Shown: positions 30,301 through 36,885, numbered from the stretch's first letter. The stretch: DNA of 64,000 nucleotides from Stenotrophomonas sp. SAU14A_NAIMI4_8 (GCF_003086695.1 NZ_CP025999.1:3672344-3736343), one strand, 5' to 3'. The notes: generated by a model not told the origin, from the letters alone. Numbers and translations are program-made.

Positions 30301-33036
30301 ATCGGTGTTGAGCGTGCTGGTGCCGCCGGTGGTGATGTCCCCGCTGTAGGTGACATCGACATCACCGCCTTTGCCGCCGGCACCGCCGGTACCGCCCAGG
30401 GTGGACGACACGGTGAGCGAAATGCCGCCGCTGGCCGCACCGGTCACGCCGATGGCATCCCCCCCGGAGCCACCACCGCCGCCGATGCTCTGCGCCACCA
30501 GACCGTTGGAAAAATCGCCCGCGGTCCAGATCGAACCGCGCGTGCCGCCGCTGTCGACGGTGACCGTGCCGCCGTCGCCGCCACCGGCACCGCTGCCGCC
30601 CTTGCTGCTGTTCAAACTCACCGCGAAGGCGTTGCCGCCGGTCAATGCAACACCGAGCGCGTTGCCACCGCTGCCGCCACCGCCACCAATCGAGGCCACG
30701 TACAGGCCATCGGCGTTGTTGCCATGGGTGGTGACATCGGCGTTGCCCTGCAGTTCCACCACGCCGCCATTGCCGCCCGCCGCGCCGGAACCGCCGTAGG
30801 AAGCACTGAGGCTGATCGGTACGACAACGCCCACCGACACCGCGGTAGCGCTGCCGCCGTTGCCACCGCCGCCGCCGATCGACTGCAGGCGCACGCCGGC
30901 CGCGTTGCTGCCCTGGGTCAGGATGCTGCCGCCATCCACCAGCGTGGTGGAGACCTTGCCGGCAGTGCCGCCGTTGTCACCACTGCCACCGAAGGCAAAC
31001 GCAATGAACGGTGCCACCGCGCTGGCGCCGCCGCCGTTGCCGCCACCGCCACCAATGGACTGCGCCAGGATGCCATCGGCGGACGTGCCGTGGGTTTCGA
31101 TGCTGCCGCTGTGGGTCACGCTGACATCGCCGGCATTGCCGCCCTTGCCGCCATCGCCGCCCAGCGCGAACACGCCCAGGCTGCTGCCGCCGGTGCCGCC
31201 ACCACCACCGATCGATTGCGCCAGGATGCCCATCGCGCGCTCGCCCAGGGTCAGGATGCGCCCGCTGTTGTCCACGCGCACGGTGCCGCCGGTACCGGCA
31301 TCGCCACCGGACGACCCCAGCGCGGCCAGCGCCGCACTCAACCCCGCCTTGCCACCGCCGCCGCCGATCGACTGCGCCAGGATGCCGTTGGCATCGGCGC
31401 CACGGGTGGTGATGTTGCCGTCGTTGTCGACCGCGACCGCACCACCGTTGCCGCCGGCGCCACTGCTGCCACCCAGGGTGACCAGACCGATCTGGGTACC
31501 AGCGCGGCCACCGCCGCCGCCGATCGACTGCGCGGAAATGCCATCGGACCCCGTGCCGCCGGTGCTGATCGCCCCGCTGTTGAACACCTCCACCGCGCCG
31601 CCGTTGCCACCAATCGAACTGCTGTCACTGCCCAGCACCACCAGCGCCACGGTGGTGCCGCCGTTGCCGCCGGTGCCACCGATCGATTGCGCGTTGATGC
31701 CCGCCGAACCGGCGCCGTCGGTCACCAGCGTGCCGCTGTTGTTCACCGTCACCTTGCCGCCGTGGCCACCGGCACCACCGCTGGCGCCCGCCGTGGGGAA
31801 CAGGCCATAGGAATTGCCGCCGCTGCCACCACCGCCGCCCAGCGACTGCACCAGCAGCGCGGCCGAATCGGCGCCATGGGTTTCCACGTTCACCGAACTG
31901 GTCAGTGACACGTCACCGCCCTGCTTGGTGCCACCGCCACCGCCGGCGCCACCACCGGCGTAGGAATTGCCACCATCGCCACCCTGGCCGGAGCGGCTCT
32001 GCACCGCGATGCCCGGCGCCGGCGTGCCGCCGGACGCCGTGGTGATGATCCTGCCGGAACCGGCCACGGTGACATCCACGTTGCCGCCCGAGCCACCATC
32101 ACCGCCGGGCTTGGCCTTGGAGGTGGACAGATAGATGCTGCCGCCGTTGCCGCCATTGCCGCCGGTGCTGGTGATCAGGATGCCGGGGTTGCCATTGCTG
32201 ATGGTGACCGTGTCGTTGATCTGCAGCTTGGAATCCTGGCCCGGGCCCAGGGTGATGTCGGGCCCACGGCCGCCGTTGCCACCGGCCTTGGCCGGTACGA
32301 ACAGGGCACCGGTGCGGCCCTTGCTGCCCTTGCTGCCCACCCGCGTCACCTTCACCAGCGTGCCGCTGCCGTAGCTGTCGGTGGGGTCGGGGCCATCGCC
32401 ATCGGCCAGCATGCGCGTGGCCACGTCCACGGTGCCGTTCTCGGTCACCGTCAGGTTGCCCTCGTCGTCGGTGGACGTGCTGCCGTAAACCATGGCCAGG
32501 ATGGTCACCGCATCGCCGTTGCTGTTTTCCCAGCGGCCGCTGCTGCTGTTGAACACCACATCGCGGGTGGTGGTGCCGGGGCTGCCGGCCAGCCGGTAGC
32601 CCACCACCGTCACCGACTGCGCCTGTCCGGTGCCATCGGTTTCCACGCCGGTGCCGGAACTGGCGATCAGCACGCTGCTGCCCAGGCCCTTGATGTCGCG
32701 CACCAGGTAATCGTTGCTGCCATCGGTGGCGATCACGCCCACCTTGCGCGAGGCGATCACATCGCCATCGTCATTGGTTTCGCCGGCCACTTCGCTGGTC
32801 AGGATCAGGTCGACCGTGGAATAGCTGCCATCCGGATTGCGGATCGAATAGTTGGCCGCCAGCGCCAGCCCCGGCAGCAGCCCCAGACCCAACGCCAGCG
32901 CCATGGCCAGCACGTCACGGCGCAGGCCGACGGCAGCGCCCCCTGCCGACAGGCGGCCGGGCTTGCGGGCAGTTTCGGAAACGACCTGGACAACGCCGAG
33001 GGCAGCGTTGAAAACCAGCTTGTAGATCTTGTTCAT
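18394..33036 (-). CDS. Giant glycine-rich autotransporter (4880 residues)
   Basis: This is a type Va autotransporter. It opens with an extended signal peptide region (MNKIYKLVFN...VVSETAR, residues 1-24), a basic stretch and a hydrophobic core ending near LALAA (about 61). The passenger, roughly 395-4220, consists of about 58 units of some 60-70 residues built around AQSIGGGGGNGG, each preceded by a short G-D/N-x-A segment and followed by G-x-GG-x-GG-turns and V-x-V-x-x-x-G strands, typical of a parallel beta-solenoid. Ser-Gly and Gly-Thr linkers interrupt it near 2440, 2800, 3030 and 3180. A linker helix (near 4500) and a barrel (about 4600-4880, with a Cys pair in LFGCGRTLEDGRC) end in DLRVKF with a terminal Phe. 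Likely surface adhesin or biofilm protein; function not known. No good Shine-Dalgarno precedes the ATG. Confidence 0.95.
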   Translation of the reverse strand: MNKIYKLVFNAALGVVQVVSETARKPGRLSAGGAAVGLRRDVLAMALALGLGLLPGLALAANYSIRNPDGSYSTVDLILTSEVAGETNDDGDVIASRKVGVIATDGSNDYLVRDIKGLGSSVLIASSGTGVETDGTGQAQSVTVVGYRLAGSPGTTTRDVVFNSSSGRWENSNGDAVTILAMVYGSTSTDDEGNLTVTENGTVDVATRMLADGDGPDPTDSYGSGTLVKVTRVGSKGSKGRTGALFVPAKAGGNGGRGPDITLGPGQDSKLQINDTVTISNGNPGILITSTGGNGGNGGSIYLSTSKAKPGGDGGSGGNVDVTVAGSGRIITTASGGTPAPGIAVQSRSGQGGDGGNSYAGGGAGGGGGTKQGGDVSLTSSVNVETHGADSAALLVQSLGGGGGSGGNSYGLFPTAGASGGAGGHGGKVTVNNSGTLVTDGAGSAGINAQSIGGTGGNGGTTVALVVLGSDSSSIGGNGGAVEVFNSGAISTGGTGSDGISAQSIGGGGGRAGTQIGLVTLGGSSGAGGNGGAVAVDNDGNITTRGADANGILAQSIGGGGGKAGLSAALAALGSSGGDAGTGGTVRVDNSGRILTLGERAMGILAQSIGGGGGTGGSSLGVFALGGDGGKGGNAGDVSVTHSGSIETHGTSADGILAQSIGGGGGNGGGASAVAPFIAFAFGGSGDNGGTAGKVSTTLVDGGSILTQGSNAAGVRLQSIGGGGGNGGSATAVSVGVVVPISLSASYGGSGAAGGNGGVVELQGNADVTTHGNNADGLYVASIGGGGGSGGNALGVALTGGNAFAVSLNSSKGGSGAGGGDGGTVTVDSGGTRGSIWTAGDFSNGLVAQSIGGGGGSGGDAIGVTGAASGGISLTVSSTLGGTGGAGGKGGDVDVTYSGDITTGGTSTLNTDASGQGAVGALIQSVGGGGGSGGSVVSVAAGLGATAINIGQSLGGSGGDGGNGGRVDAVLDSSIWTGGDDAVGALIQSVGGGGGNSGNKIDVGVAVAGGTAQLSLGIGATGLSSTGGNGSNGGIVTGDYRGEVTTLGQRASGVVMQSIGGGGGNGGFTVDADVSVSAALSLQGTLSIGASGGEGGNGGAVTGAVDATVITAGDQATGVLLQSVGGGGGSGGFDVAVGLQTAVISGATVGATMGLGGDGGDGGDGGAVSGQFAGSASTLGAQSDAYVVQSLGGGGGNGGFAVAGGLAISNGAAAQAAIGIGGSGGKGGNGSSAHAELDGLLQTFGAQSTGMLVQSVGGGGGNGAFSVGGALTIGSTGAGSASVGIGGNGGDGGTAGAVSATFNDSTVLTEGAGSGGVVLQSIGGGGGNGGFSVGGGVTVSTVAVSASVGLGGTGGSGGVAGSVRADATDLQVQTLGDGATGMLLQSVGGGGGNGGFVVAGGISAGAASGAVSVGIGGNGGDGGRAGAVTADLRGGSVYTVGDNASALVLQSIGGGGGNGGFNISGSLAAGMGSAAVSVGLGGNGGSGNTGGRVIGYVDQDVQTDGDDSTGVLAQSVGGGGGNGGFNVAAGISASASGGAAVSVGLGGSGGSGGNASTVQLEKHGSVLTRGDRADAVVAQSIGGGGGNGGFNVTGSLAASGGGAGSVSVGLGGTGGTGGTGAAVGLTQVGRVATEGGQSLGLLAQSIGGGGGNGGFNVSGALTASGGAGGSVSVGLGGSGGDGGSAGAVTVDSTGLVSTEGDGSHGALAQSLGGGGGNGAFNISGGLTATGSAGGSVTVGLGGNGGQGGSAGNVRATLQAAAPDGSADDGRVLATLGDGASGLVAQSIGGGGGNGGFSVQGALTASGGTSGSVSVGLGGNGGDGGSAGAVDGSTVGLVTTAGNDSHGVLLQSLGGGGGNGGFNVSGSLTATAGSGGSISVGLGGNGGQGGLAGNVTGSVRALAQKEGYAVITEGDDAMGVVAQSIGGGGGNGGFVVGGALTASAGNSGAIGVGVGGRGGSGNTAGDVHVDVEGHVQTAGDGAQGILQQSIGGGGGNGGMTIAGALNASASNGGSIAIGVGGSGGSGGDGGAVSGSLVGNVVTAGSDAGAVTYQSLGGGGGNGGMTIAGSLAASGNGSGNVSASIGIGGSGGTGGTGGDVQADLDGTLSTLGDGAWGGLFQSIGGGGGNGGMTIAGALTVAASAQNQLAVSVGIGGSGGSGGTAGDVQVNHTGNVSTSGNDAQGMVLQSLGGGGGNGGLTVSGAGGINLGDGSRNLAVSVGVGGNGGSGGSAGDVSGTLEGDYFTAGNGSTAVLAQSLGGGGGNGGITVAGSISASLGDNGVASIGIGGTGGSGNTAGDVSLLRQGSTVTEGERADAIVAQSIGGGGGNGGMTIAGALSLGDSRNGSVVVGVGGKGGSGATAGDVSVDVLGTVAALGGLGDVLTLGNGSAFQVDASDLSKGSSGIVAQSIGGGGGNGGINIQGGLAVDPTAVFGGGSSGGGSGGSSGGGSGNSSTSVGIVLGIGGNGGTGGHAGKVAVNVGPEDTDTPVVVAIGDEQSAILAQSIGGGGGNGGINIGAAVSTGSSITVGLGGNGADAGRGNDVQVDASADVFAFGDHARGILAQSIGGGGGAGGINISAALSKPSSQNSASLVVGLGGSGGTGNTSGVVDVTHMGSINVVGSHASALLAQSIGGGGGAGGQNISASASQGAQRLAVSAGIGGDGAEGGDAGAVYVQSGGGDMFVNANGADEVAQGGTGILAQSIGGGGGAGGGSISGLYSSAQVPISIGIGGTGGSGGNAGAVSVLRGDAAAWGSGTTPALNLFVGGDHATGILAQSIGGGGGNGGGTLVLEKHSDSSGSGSGSGSGSGSGTGTGNGSGNQQRTTVAASLQIGGGGAGAGSGAAVEVTSIGNIITDGLASSAIVAQSIGGGGGNAGQNVRKASGLDDVDVGLKVALGGAAGAAGTGGDVTVRSQGNLLTAGASAYAILAQSIGGGGGNAAVDNTGDAAGQNSLAFTLGRQGGGGGSAGTVQVALEQGVLQTAGDGATAVLAQSIGGGGGTSSSTSVAVAVAGSSGSSGGSSGGGTGSGTGTGTGTGGSSNSADEPDALALDISLGVAGGKGAAGGAVVVSSVADSQILTSGDDARGIVTQSVGGGGGTGGSAASKGGTATVAVNLALGGAGGEAATGGRVDLDLGGVIETRGDRADGVLAQSIGGGGGLAGSASATSTFKQGGTGSGQGSGSGGSTGGSNNSSGSGTSDAATSVALNLALGGQGGDGATGGDVSVAHGGTVITWGDDAVGINAQSVGGGGGVGGQSSAKGEASASSALTLVMGNIALSGAGGTGASGGAVSVENSGRVQTAGARSVGIGALSVGGGGGSGGVASSESKVDTDKDETGSTTVSLQLALGGSGGDGGVGGDVAVFNVATAGRDDAPVVLTLGDSAHGIHARSIGGGGGDAAMASSRSAQSGGGTAVSLDLALGGSGGTGNTGGNVQVRNEGYVITGGDTAHGVFAQSIGGGGGSAGVTVADAASAGEGSMGLALALGGEGGSGAAAGNVQVDNSGWISTVGARAFAIFAQSVGGGGGDTALTLANRNEVDSGDEDADSSTGNSNNSQAQQGSGALQLNLALGGSAGDGGTGGNVSVSNRVQAGVADSGVISTTGEGAHGIFAQSIGGGGGSASLTVASVANAVEGATSLNLALGGQAGSGNRAGSVEVINDGLVQTRGDAAYGILAQSIGGGGGDGGQSVAMTAAALQGGAVDASVLAGLSGAANLFAGNSGDYFMAVGGHGGDGGDGGDVRVVNNGRIVTFGADADGIVAQSIGGGGGNSRLGFGSIDGGGGLSLAGVLLSQLGGSNLDGGGKAGTVSVENNGSISVSGAGAVAVRTQAINGGGGVLDQTFTGVDLSAAAADAGTGSSAASGIGSVLGSLLGSRDATNTSGGDVDAGSKGDYAIAGDFSLGELTQSIGGGGGSSLTRVLGGTDSVAPRVAFTAASAGNGLSQALAQAQPTAPALVFAASLGAIGGSNNNGGALRLSHDGMMLLEGSQGVLALHQSIGGGGGEIRAQLEGGGSAVQLQLQMGASGAQDSRGGALAYTQRGDVAVAGQDTQGLLLQSIGGGGGVARVSLDAPGAAQAQARLGADGGAGLDAGAVDMQVAGNVLDLSANSVALLAQSIGAGGGMALLSQGIGADVQFGARNGAQGDGAAVSMDVQGSVVTTGDNSLGVVAQSIGGGGGLLMQSADTAAIGLSADNQGDAGAVSVQVQGDVLGLGARSVGVLAQSIAGGGGWVAGVGSAAAGGQGSAAAVRVAVSGDVLQSGTDAVGVQAASLGRDGRGNIDVALAGAVRGGSGAGAGVVIEGGADNHIVVERSLSSVSTLAALAGEGNDLLQNQGSLYGNVDLGNGSNRLLNEAGARLVTYDRLAIGQGSGVAALTSATSGTLVNRGDLHFGLAAPQFPIDLAAGAVHANVDDAAAAADNLLLGARVISQVALTGNFVQESSGALYMDVAFGSPASDRLIATGSVALAGTGYFTLASLSNAQWLPILSAAQGSRDDGFQMQDTLALTFKASYRADGVHLSYDPHFQQAWLRDNQNALAAHMNSALLTGSSDGIGRLMALLGNYKAGDEAAYRQVFDLINADGLGSTLYNQVQVQRGFTGSLFGCGRTLEDGRCVWGGISSYDAHRDRTAADLPISLSGSYARFGIDGTLQGPWSISTAFEFDHFSQISVDDGQTRSRGRGVNLGVGFEHDVDNVQSRLSLAAGWSWYDTTRLSPVFDDNAQATSSPRTGYVSLGAGIGTRLGSGGWSLQPRVDARYTLLHHDGLREQGMGDIGYRAGAHNQSLFSVVPSVKLGYEQAVAKSRFGVSTQVAYEVSTRTAVNLPVSLIGANADASAADIQIPIASPALNWRSRLYYGNERVTVGMQYGVQHGSRVGGEVYGVDLRVKF
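23936..23959. repeat. Hexanucleotide tandem repeat in the autotransporter linker
   Basis: CCCGTG is repeated three times and then CCCGTT, encoding a Gly-Thr dipeptide run on the minus strand (near residue 3030). A similar six-base periodic tract encoding Ser-Gly lies at about 24608-24656. Because the period is a multiple of three, slippage would change linker length without breaking the frame. Confidence 0.7.
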
Positions 33037-33184
33037 GGGAGCATCCGGAGGCGAGTGAAAGCGACCCGACCGCGGGGCATACGCGGGGTCTCACCAGAGC
33101 AACCGGAAAAGAAACGGGATTCCCATCACACAAAATTGCGAAAATTATGAATGGTTCATACTTTCGTTTGTGAACAGGGGGCCG
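33037..33184 (-). promoter_or_regulatory. Leader and promoter region of the giant autotransporter
   Basis: The 148 bp between the kinase stop and the autotransporter start contain an AT-rich core (33128-33172). It holds a perfect 5-3-5 dyad, ATGAATGGTTCAT (33147-33159), and on the minus strand CATAAT as a possible -10 with TTCACA 19 nt upstream. This suggests the autotransporter has its own promoter besides any read-through from the sigma/kinase genes. Confidence 0.5.
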
Positions 33185-36001
33185 TCAGGGGGCAGCGCTC
33201 TCCCCGACCGGCGGCGGGGCGACAGCCGTCGTGCCCTGGGCCCAGCGCTGGGCCAGCGCATGCATGCGCGTATTGAACTCAGACCCCGCGTAGATTTCGC
33301 CCAGGCGGGGCTGGGCCCGCTTCACCTCGGCGCGCGCCTGCGCGATGTGGCCCGCGTCAGTCAGGGTTTCGGCGTAGGGAATGCGCCACTTGGCCGTGGC
33401 CACCGAATCGGCGCCGTACAGCCGCGAGAACTCGCGCACGACTTCCCCGGCACGTTCGGCCGCATCGGCCGCGCCGCTGCGCTGGGCCAACAGGGCCTCC
33501 TGCATGGTCTGGCGCAGCGCCAGCGACGACGACGGTGAAGGATGCTGCGCGCGGAACGCATCCAGCGCGGTGCGTGCGGCCACCAGGTTGCCACTGCGGG
33601 TCATCCACTCGATTTCCACCAGGCGCAGTGACTGCCGGTCCGGGCTGGCCGGGTCGGACTGGCGCCGCCAGACCCGGCCCACGCGCTGCAGCAGCGCGTC
33701 GGATGCCTGCAGCTGGCCCACCCGCATCAGCAGCCGCGCCAGCACCATTTCCACGTCCAGCGTTTCGCCCTGGTCGGCACCCAGCAAGCGCTGGTGGCGG
33801 TCCAGCGCCTGCCGGTACAGCGCCTCGGCTGCCGCCGTATCGCCGTAGGCTTCCTTCATGATGCCGTGCGCAAACAGCTTGCGGGCGTAGGCGAAACTGT
33901 CCACGCCGTCGATCGCCGCGCTGATCTGCAGGCTGTGGCGGAAGTGGCGGTCCGAGCTTTCGTAGCGCCCGAGATCCAGGTACTGCCCGGCCAGTGCGCT
34001 TTCGGCGCTGGCGGTGAAACTGCTCTGTTCACCGTAGATGTGCCGGGTCAGTTCCAGGTTGCGTTCCATCACCTGCAGCGCAGGATCGATGCGGCCCTGG
34101 TCGAACAGCACCTGCGACAGCAGCTGCAGGTCCTTCTGGTAATCGATGCCTTCACCACCGACGCCACCATCGTCGTTGATCGCCGCACGCAGGGTTTGCT
34201 CGGCGGCCAGCAATGCGCCGGTCGCGGCCTGCACGCTGGCCAGCTGCCGGCGAAGGCTGGAACGCACCCGGCGCGCATCCAGCGTGTGCTGGTCATCCAG
34301 CATGCCCAGCGCTTGGGTGAACATGGCCACGGCCGGCTGGGTGCCGCCTGCACTTCGGCTGCGCACCTGCGCCTGCACGGCCAGTACCCGCGCGCGTGCC
34401 AACGCATCGGGCGCCGTGGCCGTGGCCAGCAGCGCAGCGGCCTGGCTGGCGCTGCGCGCGGCTGCGTCGCGCTGCCGCGCCTGGTCCTGCAGGGTGGCCA
34501 GGTCGGCATAGGCCAGCGCGGCATCGCGCAGATCGGCCGCGCCGGCCGCCGCCAGCGCCTGCGCGCCCTGTTGCAACAGCGTCTCGGCCTGCTGCGGCTG
34601 GCCCAGATTCATGTAGGCGCGGCCCAGCACCACCTGCAGCCGCGCACGCAGCACCGGCTGCATCGTAGGCGTGGCCTGCAGGCGGCGTACGCTCTGGTCC
34701 AGCAGCTCGCGCGCACTCAGTTCCGAGGTGGCCGCGCCGCCACGGGTGCCCGGGTCCAGCACATCGAAGGACGCCACCAGGAAATCGCTGGTGCGGTTGG
34801 CGATATCGGCGTTGCGCGCCGATTCGCGCCCGGCCATGTCCAGCCTGACCAGCAGCCCTGCCACCACCAGCACCACGCCGGCGGCGGCCACGCTGCTGCG
34901 CCAGTTGCGGCGCAGGAACAAGCGCGTCTGCTGCAGTGCGCCGCTGTGCCCGGCGCGCACCGGGCGGAATGCCAGATAGCGCTCCACATCGTCGGCCAGC
35001 GCTTCCACGGTGGCGTAGCGTTGTTCGGGCACCATCGCGCAGGCCCGTGCCACGATCGCATCCAACGGGCCGCGCAGCGCGCGCCGTTCGCGTGCCGTGC
35101 GGGCCAGCGCGCTGGGTAGAGGCACCGCCACCGGCTCGCCCTGCAACGGGCGCAGCACGCGTTGCCCACTGCTTGTTTCCGCCAGCATGGCACCCAGGCT
35201 GAACACATCGCTGGCCACGCCCACACGCTGGCCGCCCAGCAACTCGGGGCTGGCGTAGGCCGGGGTGACGTAGCGTGGCAGCCCGTCGTCGGCCGACTCG
35301 TCGGTCGGTTGCCCCAGCAGTCGCGCCACGCCGAAGTCCAGCAGCACCGGCCGGCCCTGGTCATCCACCAGCACGTTGGACGGCTTCAGGTCACAGTGCA
35401 CCACCAGCTGTGCGTGGGCGAACTGCACGATGCGGCAGATCTGCACGAACAGCGCCAGACGTTGCCGCAGCGGCGGCGCGTGCGCCTGCAGATAGCGGTC
35501 AAGCGGCAGGCCGGCCACGTGCTCCATCACCAGGTATGGATTACCCGACGGCGTTTCGCCTGCGTCGTACAGGCGCGCAACGCCCGGGTGCTGCAGGTCG
35601 GCCAGGATCTGCTGCTCGGCCAGCAGGTGCGCGCGCAGCGCTGGTGCCATCGGGCTGGGCAGCACCTTCACCGCCACCGTGCGGCGGTACAGGGCATCGG
35701 CACGTTCGGCGCTGAACACCGCACCCATGCCGCCTTCGGCCAGCAGTGCGGTCAGCCGCCACGGGCCCAGGCAATCGCCCACCTGCACTTCCGGCCGCGC
35801 GATGTCTTCGGCCAGCCGCTCCAGCGGCGCACGCACCCGCATCAGCTCATCGGTCTGTGCGTGCAGCAGCCGGGTGACCTCGGCAATCAACGCGGCATTG
35901 CTGCTGCGCGCCGCCAATGCCGGGCCCCACTGTTCCCGCGGCAGCTCACACACCGCATCGAACAGTTCACGCAGTTGCCCCCAGTGCGCGGCCTGCTGCA
36001 T
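33185..36001 (-). CDS. Transmembrane Ser/Thr protein kinase with TPR-like extracytoplasmic tail
   Basis: The 938-residue protein has a cytoplasmic kinase domain (about 80-345), one membrane helix (about 369-388) and a long helical, TPR-like tail (about 420-900) predicted outside the membrane. Kinase landmarks: glycine loop AEGGMGAVF, Lys112 in VAVKVL, catalytic loop VVHCDLKPSN with Asp204 (Cys replaces the usual Arg, making it a non-RD kinase), and DFG at 222-224. It starts 8 bp after the ECF sigma gene and ends 148 bp before the giant autotransporter. In Vibrio and Xanthomonas such kinases activate the adjacent ECF sigma by phosphorylation; the signal sensed by the TPR tail is unknown. Confidence 0.93.
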   Translation of the reverse strand: MQQAAHWGQLRELFDAVCELPREQWGPALAARSSNAALIAEVTRLLHAQTDELMRVRAPLERLAEDIARPEVQVGDCLGPWRLTALLAEGGMGAVFSAERADALYRRTVAVKVLPSPMAPALRAHLLAEQQILADLQHPGVARLYDAGETPSGNPYLVMEHVAGLPLDRYLQAHAPPLRQRLALFVQICRIVQFAHAQLVVHCDLKPSNVLVDDQGRPVLLDFGVARLLGQPTDESADDGLPRYVTPAYASPELLGGQRVGVASDVFSLGAMLAETSSGQRVLRPLQGEPVAVPLPSALARTARERRALRGPLDAIVARACAMVPEQRYATVEALADDVERYLAFRPVRAGHSGALQQTRLFLRRNWRSSVAAAGVVLVVAGLLVRLDMAGRESARNADIANRTSDFLVASFDVLDPGTRGGAATSELSARELLDQSVRRLQATPTMQPVLRARLQVVLGRAYMNLGQPQQAETLLQQGAQALAAAGAADLRDAALAYADLATLQDQARQRDAAARSASQAAALLATATAPDALARARVLAVQAQVRSRSAGGTQPAVAMFTQALGMLDDQHTLDARRVRSSLRRQLASVQAATGALLAAEQTLRAAINDDGGVGGEGIDYQKDLQLLSQVLFDQGRIDPALQVMERNLELTRHIYGEQSSFTASAESALAGQYLDLGRYESSDRHFRHSLQISAAIDGVDSFAYARKLFAHGIMKEAYGDTAAAEALYRQALDRHQRLLGADQGETLDVEMVLARLLMRVGQLQASDALLQRVGRVWRRQSDPASPDRQSLRLVEIEWMTRSGNLVAARTALDAFRAQHPSPSSSLALRQTMQEALLAQRSGAADAAERAGEVVREFSRLYGADSVATAKWRIPYAETLTDAGHIAQARAEVKRAQPRLGEIYAGSEFNTRMHALAQRWAQGTTAVAPPPVGESAAP

Positions 36002-36009
36002 GGCCGTGC

Positions 36010-36609
36010 TCAGGCCGTGCTGCCCAGCTGGCTGTTGAGCCAGGCACGGGCAAAGCGCAGGTCACGGTCGACCGTGGGCACGGAAATCTCCAGCACTTCG
36101 GCGATGGCCTCACGGTCCATGCCGGCGAAGTACATGCACTGCACCGCGCGGGCCGCGCGCGGGTCCTGGGTTTCCAGTTGCAGCAACGCCTGGTCCAGCG
36201 CGAACAGATCCTGCTGCAGGGTCATCGCCGGCAGCGCTTCGTGATCGACCGCCGACAGGGTCAGCGCAACCTGGCCGCCACCGCGCTTGACCGCGCCCAG
36301 CGCGCGCGCATGGTCGGCCACCACGCCGCGCATCTTCAGCGCGGCCAGTGCCAGGAAGTGCTGGCGGTCCTGCGGGTCGGCACGGCTGTCGAGCAGGCGC
36401 AGCAGCGCTTCGTTCACCAATGCGGTGGGGCGCAGGGTGCGATCACCGCCGCGCGCCGATACGCGCGCCGCCGCCATCGCCCGCAGCGTGCCGTACAGCA
36501 GTTCCATCAGTGCATCCAGCGCGGCCGCGTCGCCGCGTCGCCAGCGCTGCAGCAGTACCGTGGCATCGGCCGCCGGCCGCGCCGGCTCCTCGGTGAACAC
36601 CGTGGCCAT
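36010..36609 (-). CDS. ECF sigma factor of the Ser/Thr-kinase-linked type (ECF43-like)
   Basis: The 199-residue protein has sigma region 2 (about 15-100) and region 4 (about 140-195, with the HTH EAIAEVLEISVPTVDRDLRFAR). It has no anti-sigma partner; a kinase follows directly. Region 2.2 reads LRPTALVNEAL with Thr62, where canonical ECF sigmas have an acidic DAED-type motif needed to bind core polymerase. In the Vibrio EcfP/PknT system a Thr at the matching place (Thr63) is phosphorylated to restore negative charge. I start at ATG 36609 (MATVFTEEP), preceded by GGGGAAAGGA; the frame is open to 36708 but the extension is implausible. Confidence 0.9.
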   Translation of the reverse strand: MATVFTEEPARPAADATVLLQRWRRGDAAALDALMELLYGTLRAMAAARVSARGGDRTLRPTALVNEALLRLLDSRADPQDRQHFLALAALKMRGVVADHARALGAVKRGGGQVALTLSAVDHEALPAMTLQQDLFALDQALLQLETQDPRAARAVQCMYFAGMDREAIAEVLEISVPTVDRDLRFARAWLNSQLGSTA

Positions 36610-36651
36610 CGTCCTTTCCCCATTCCGCCAGTGGTGATCCGGGCTCCCCGC

Positions 36652-36677
36652 CCGAATGTGATCATCCGCACATTCGG
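36652..36677. promoter_or_regulatory. Perfect dyad upstream of the sigma gene
   Basis: CCGAATGTG and its exact complement CACATTCGG are separated by 8 bp (ATCATCCG). The dyad centre lies about 55 bp before the sigma start codon, where an operator or promoter element would be expected. Confidence 0.5.
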
Positions 36678-36777
36678 CGGCAGTATCCCACAGGCGCCCG
36701 GCCTTCACCCACTACCGGGTTCATGCCCTGCCTTGGTAAACGGCCATCAATACGCGGCGGTTGACCAGCCTGCCCTG

Positions 36778-36885
36778 GTAGGTGCCAACCTTGGTTGGCA
36801 CTTCCGGGAAAGGCGGCCAACCAAGGTTGGCCACTACCGGGTTCATGCCCCGCCCTGGTAGGTGCCAACCTTGGTTGGCCACTAC
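36778..36885. repeat. Three SMAG repeats between the sigma and diguanylate cyclase genes
   Basis: Units are at 36778-36801, 36815-36837 (inverted) and 36858-36885 (complete, with GTAG at one end and CTAC at the other). The last CTAC supplies the TAG stop (36882-36884, minus strand) of the diguanylate cyclase gene. The rest of the 272-bp gap shows no gene. Confidence 0.9.

Noticed and set aside
24661..31908. A 2415-codon open frame on the plus strand opposite the giant autotransporter
   Set aside because: It is rich in Ala/Gly/His/Arg without domains, has no ribosome-binding site, and several neighbouring frames are also open. Long antisense frames are expected opposite Gly/Ser/Ala-rich genes of high GC, and the minus-strand gene has a signal peptide and barrel.
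36010..36708. Longer start for the ECF sigma (36708)
   Set aside because: The added 33 residues would cover the upstream dyad and promoter region and have no homology-like character; ATG 36609 has GGGGAAAGGA before it.
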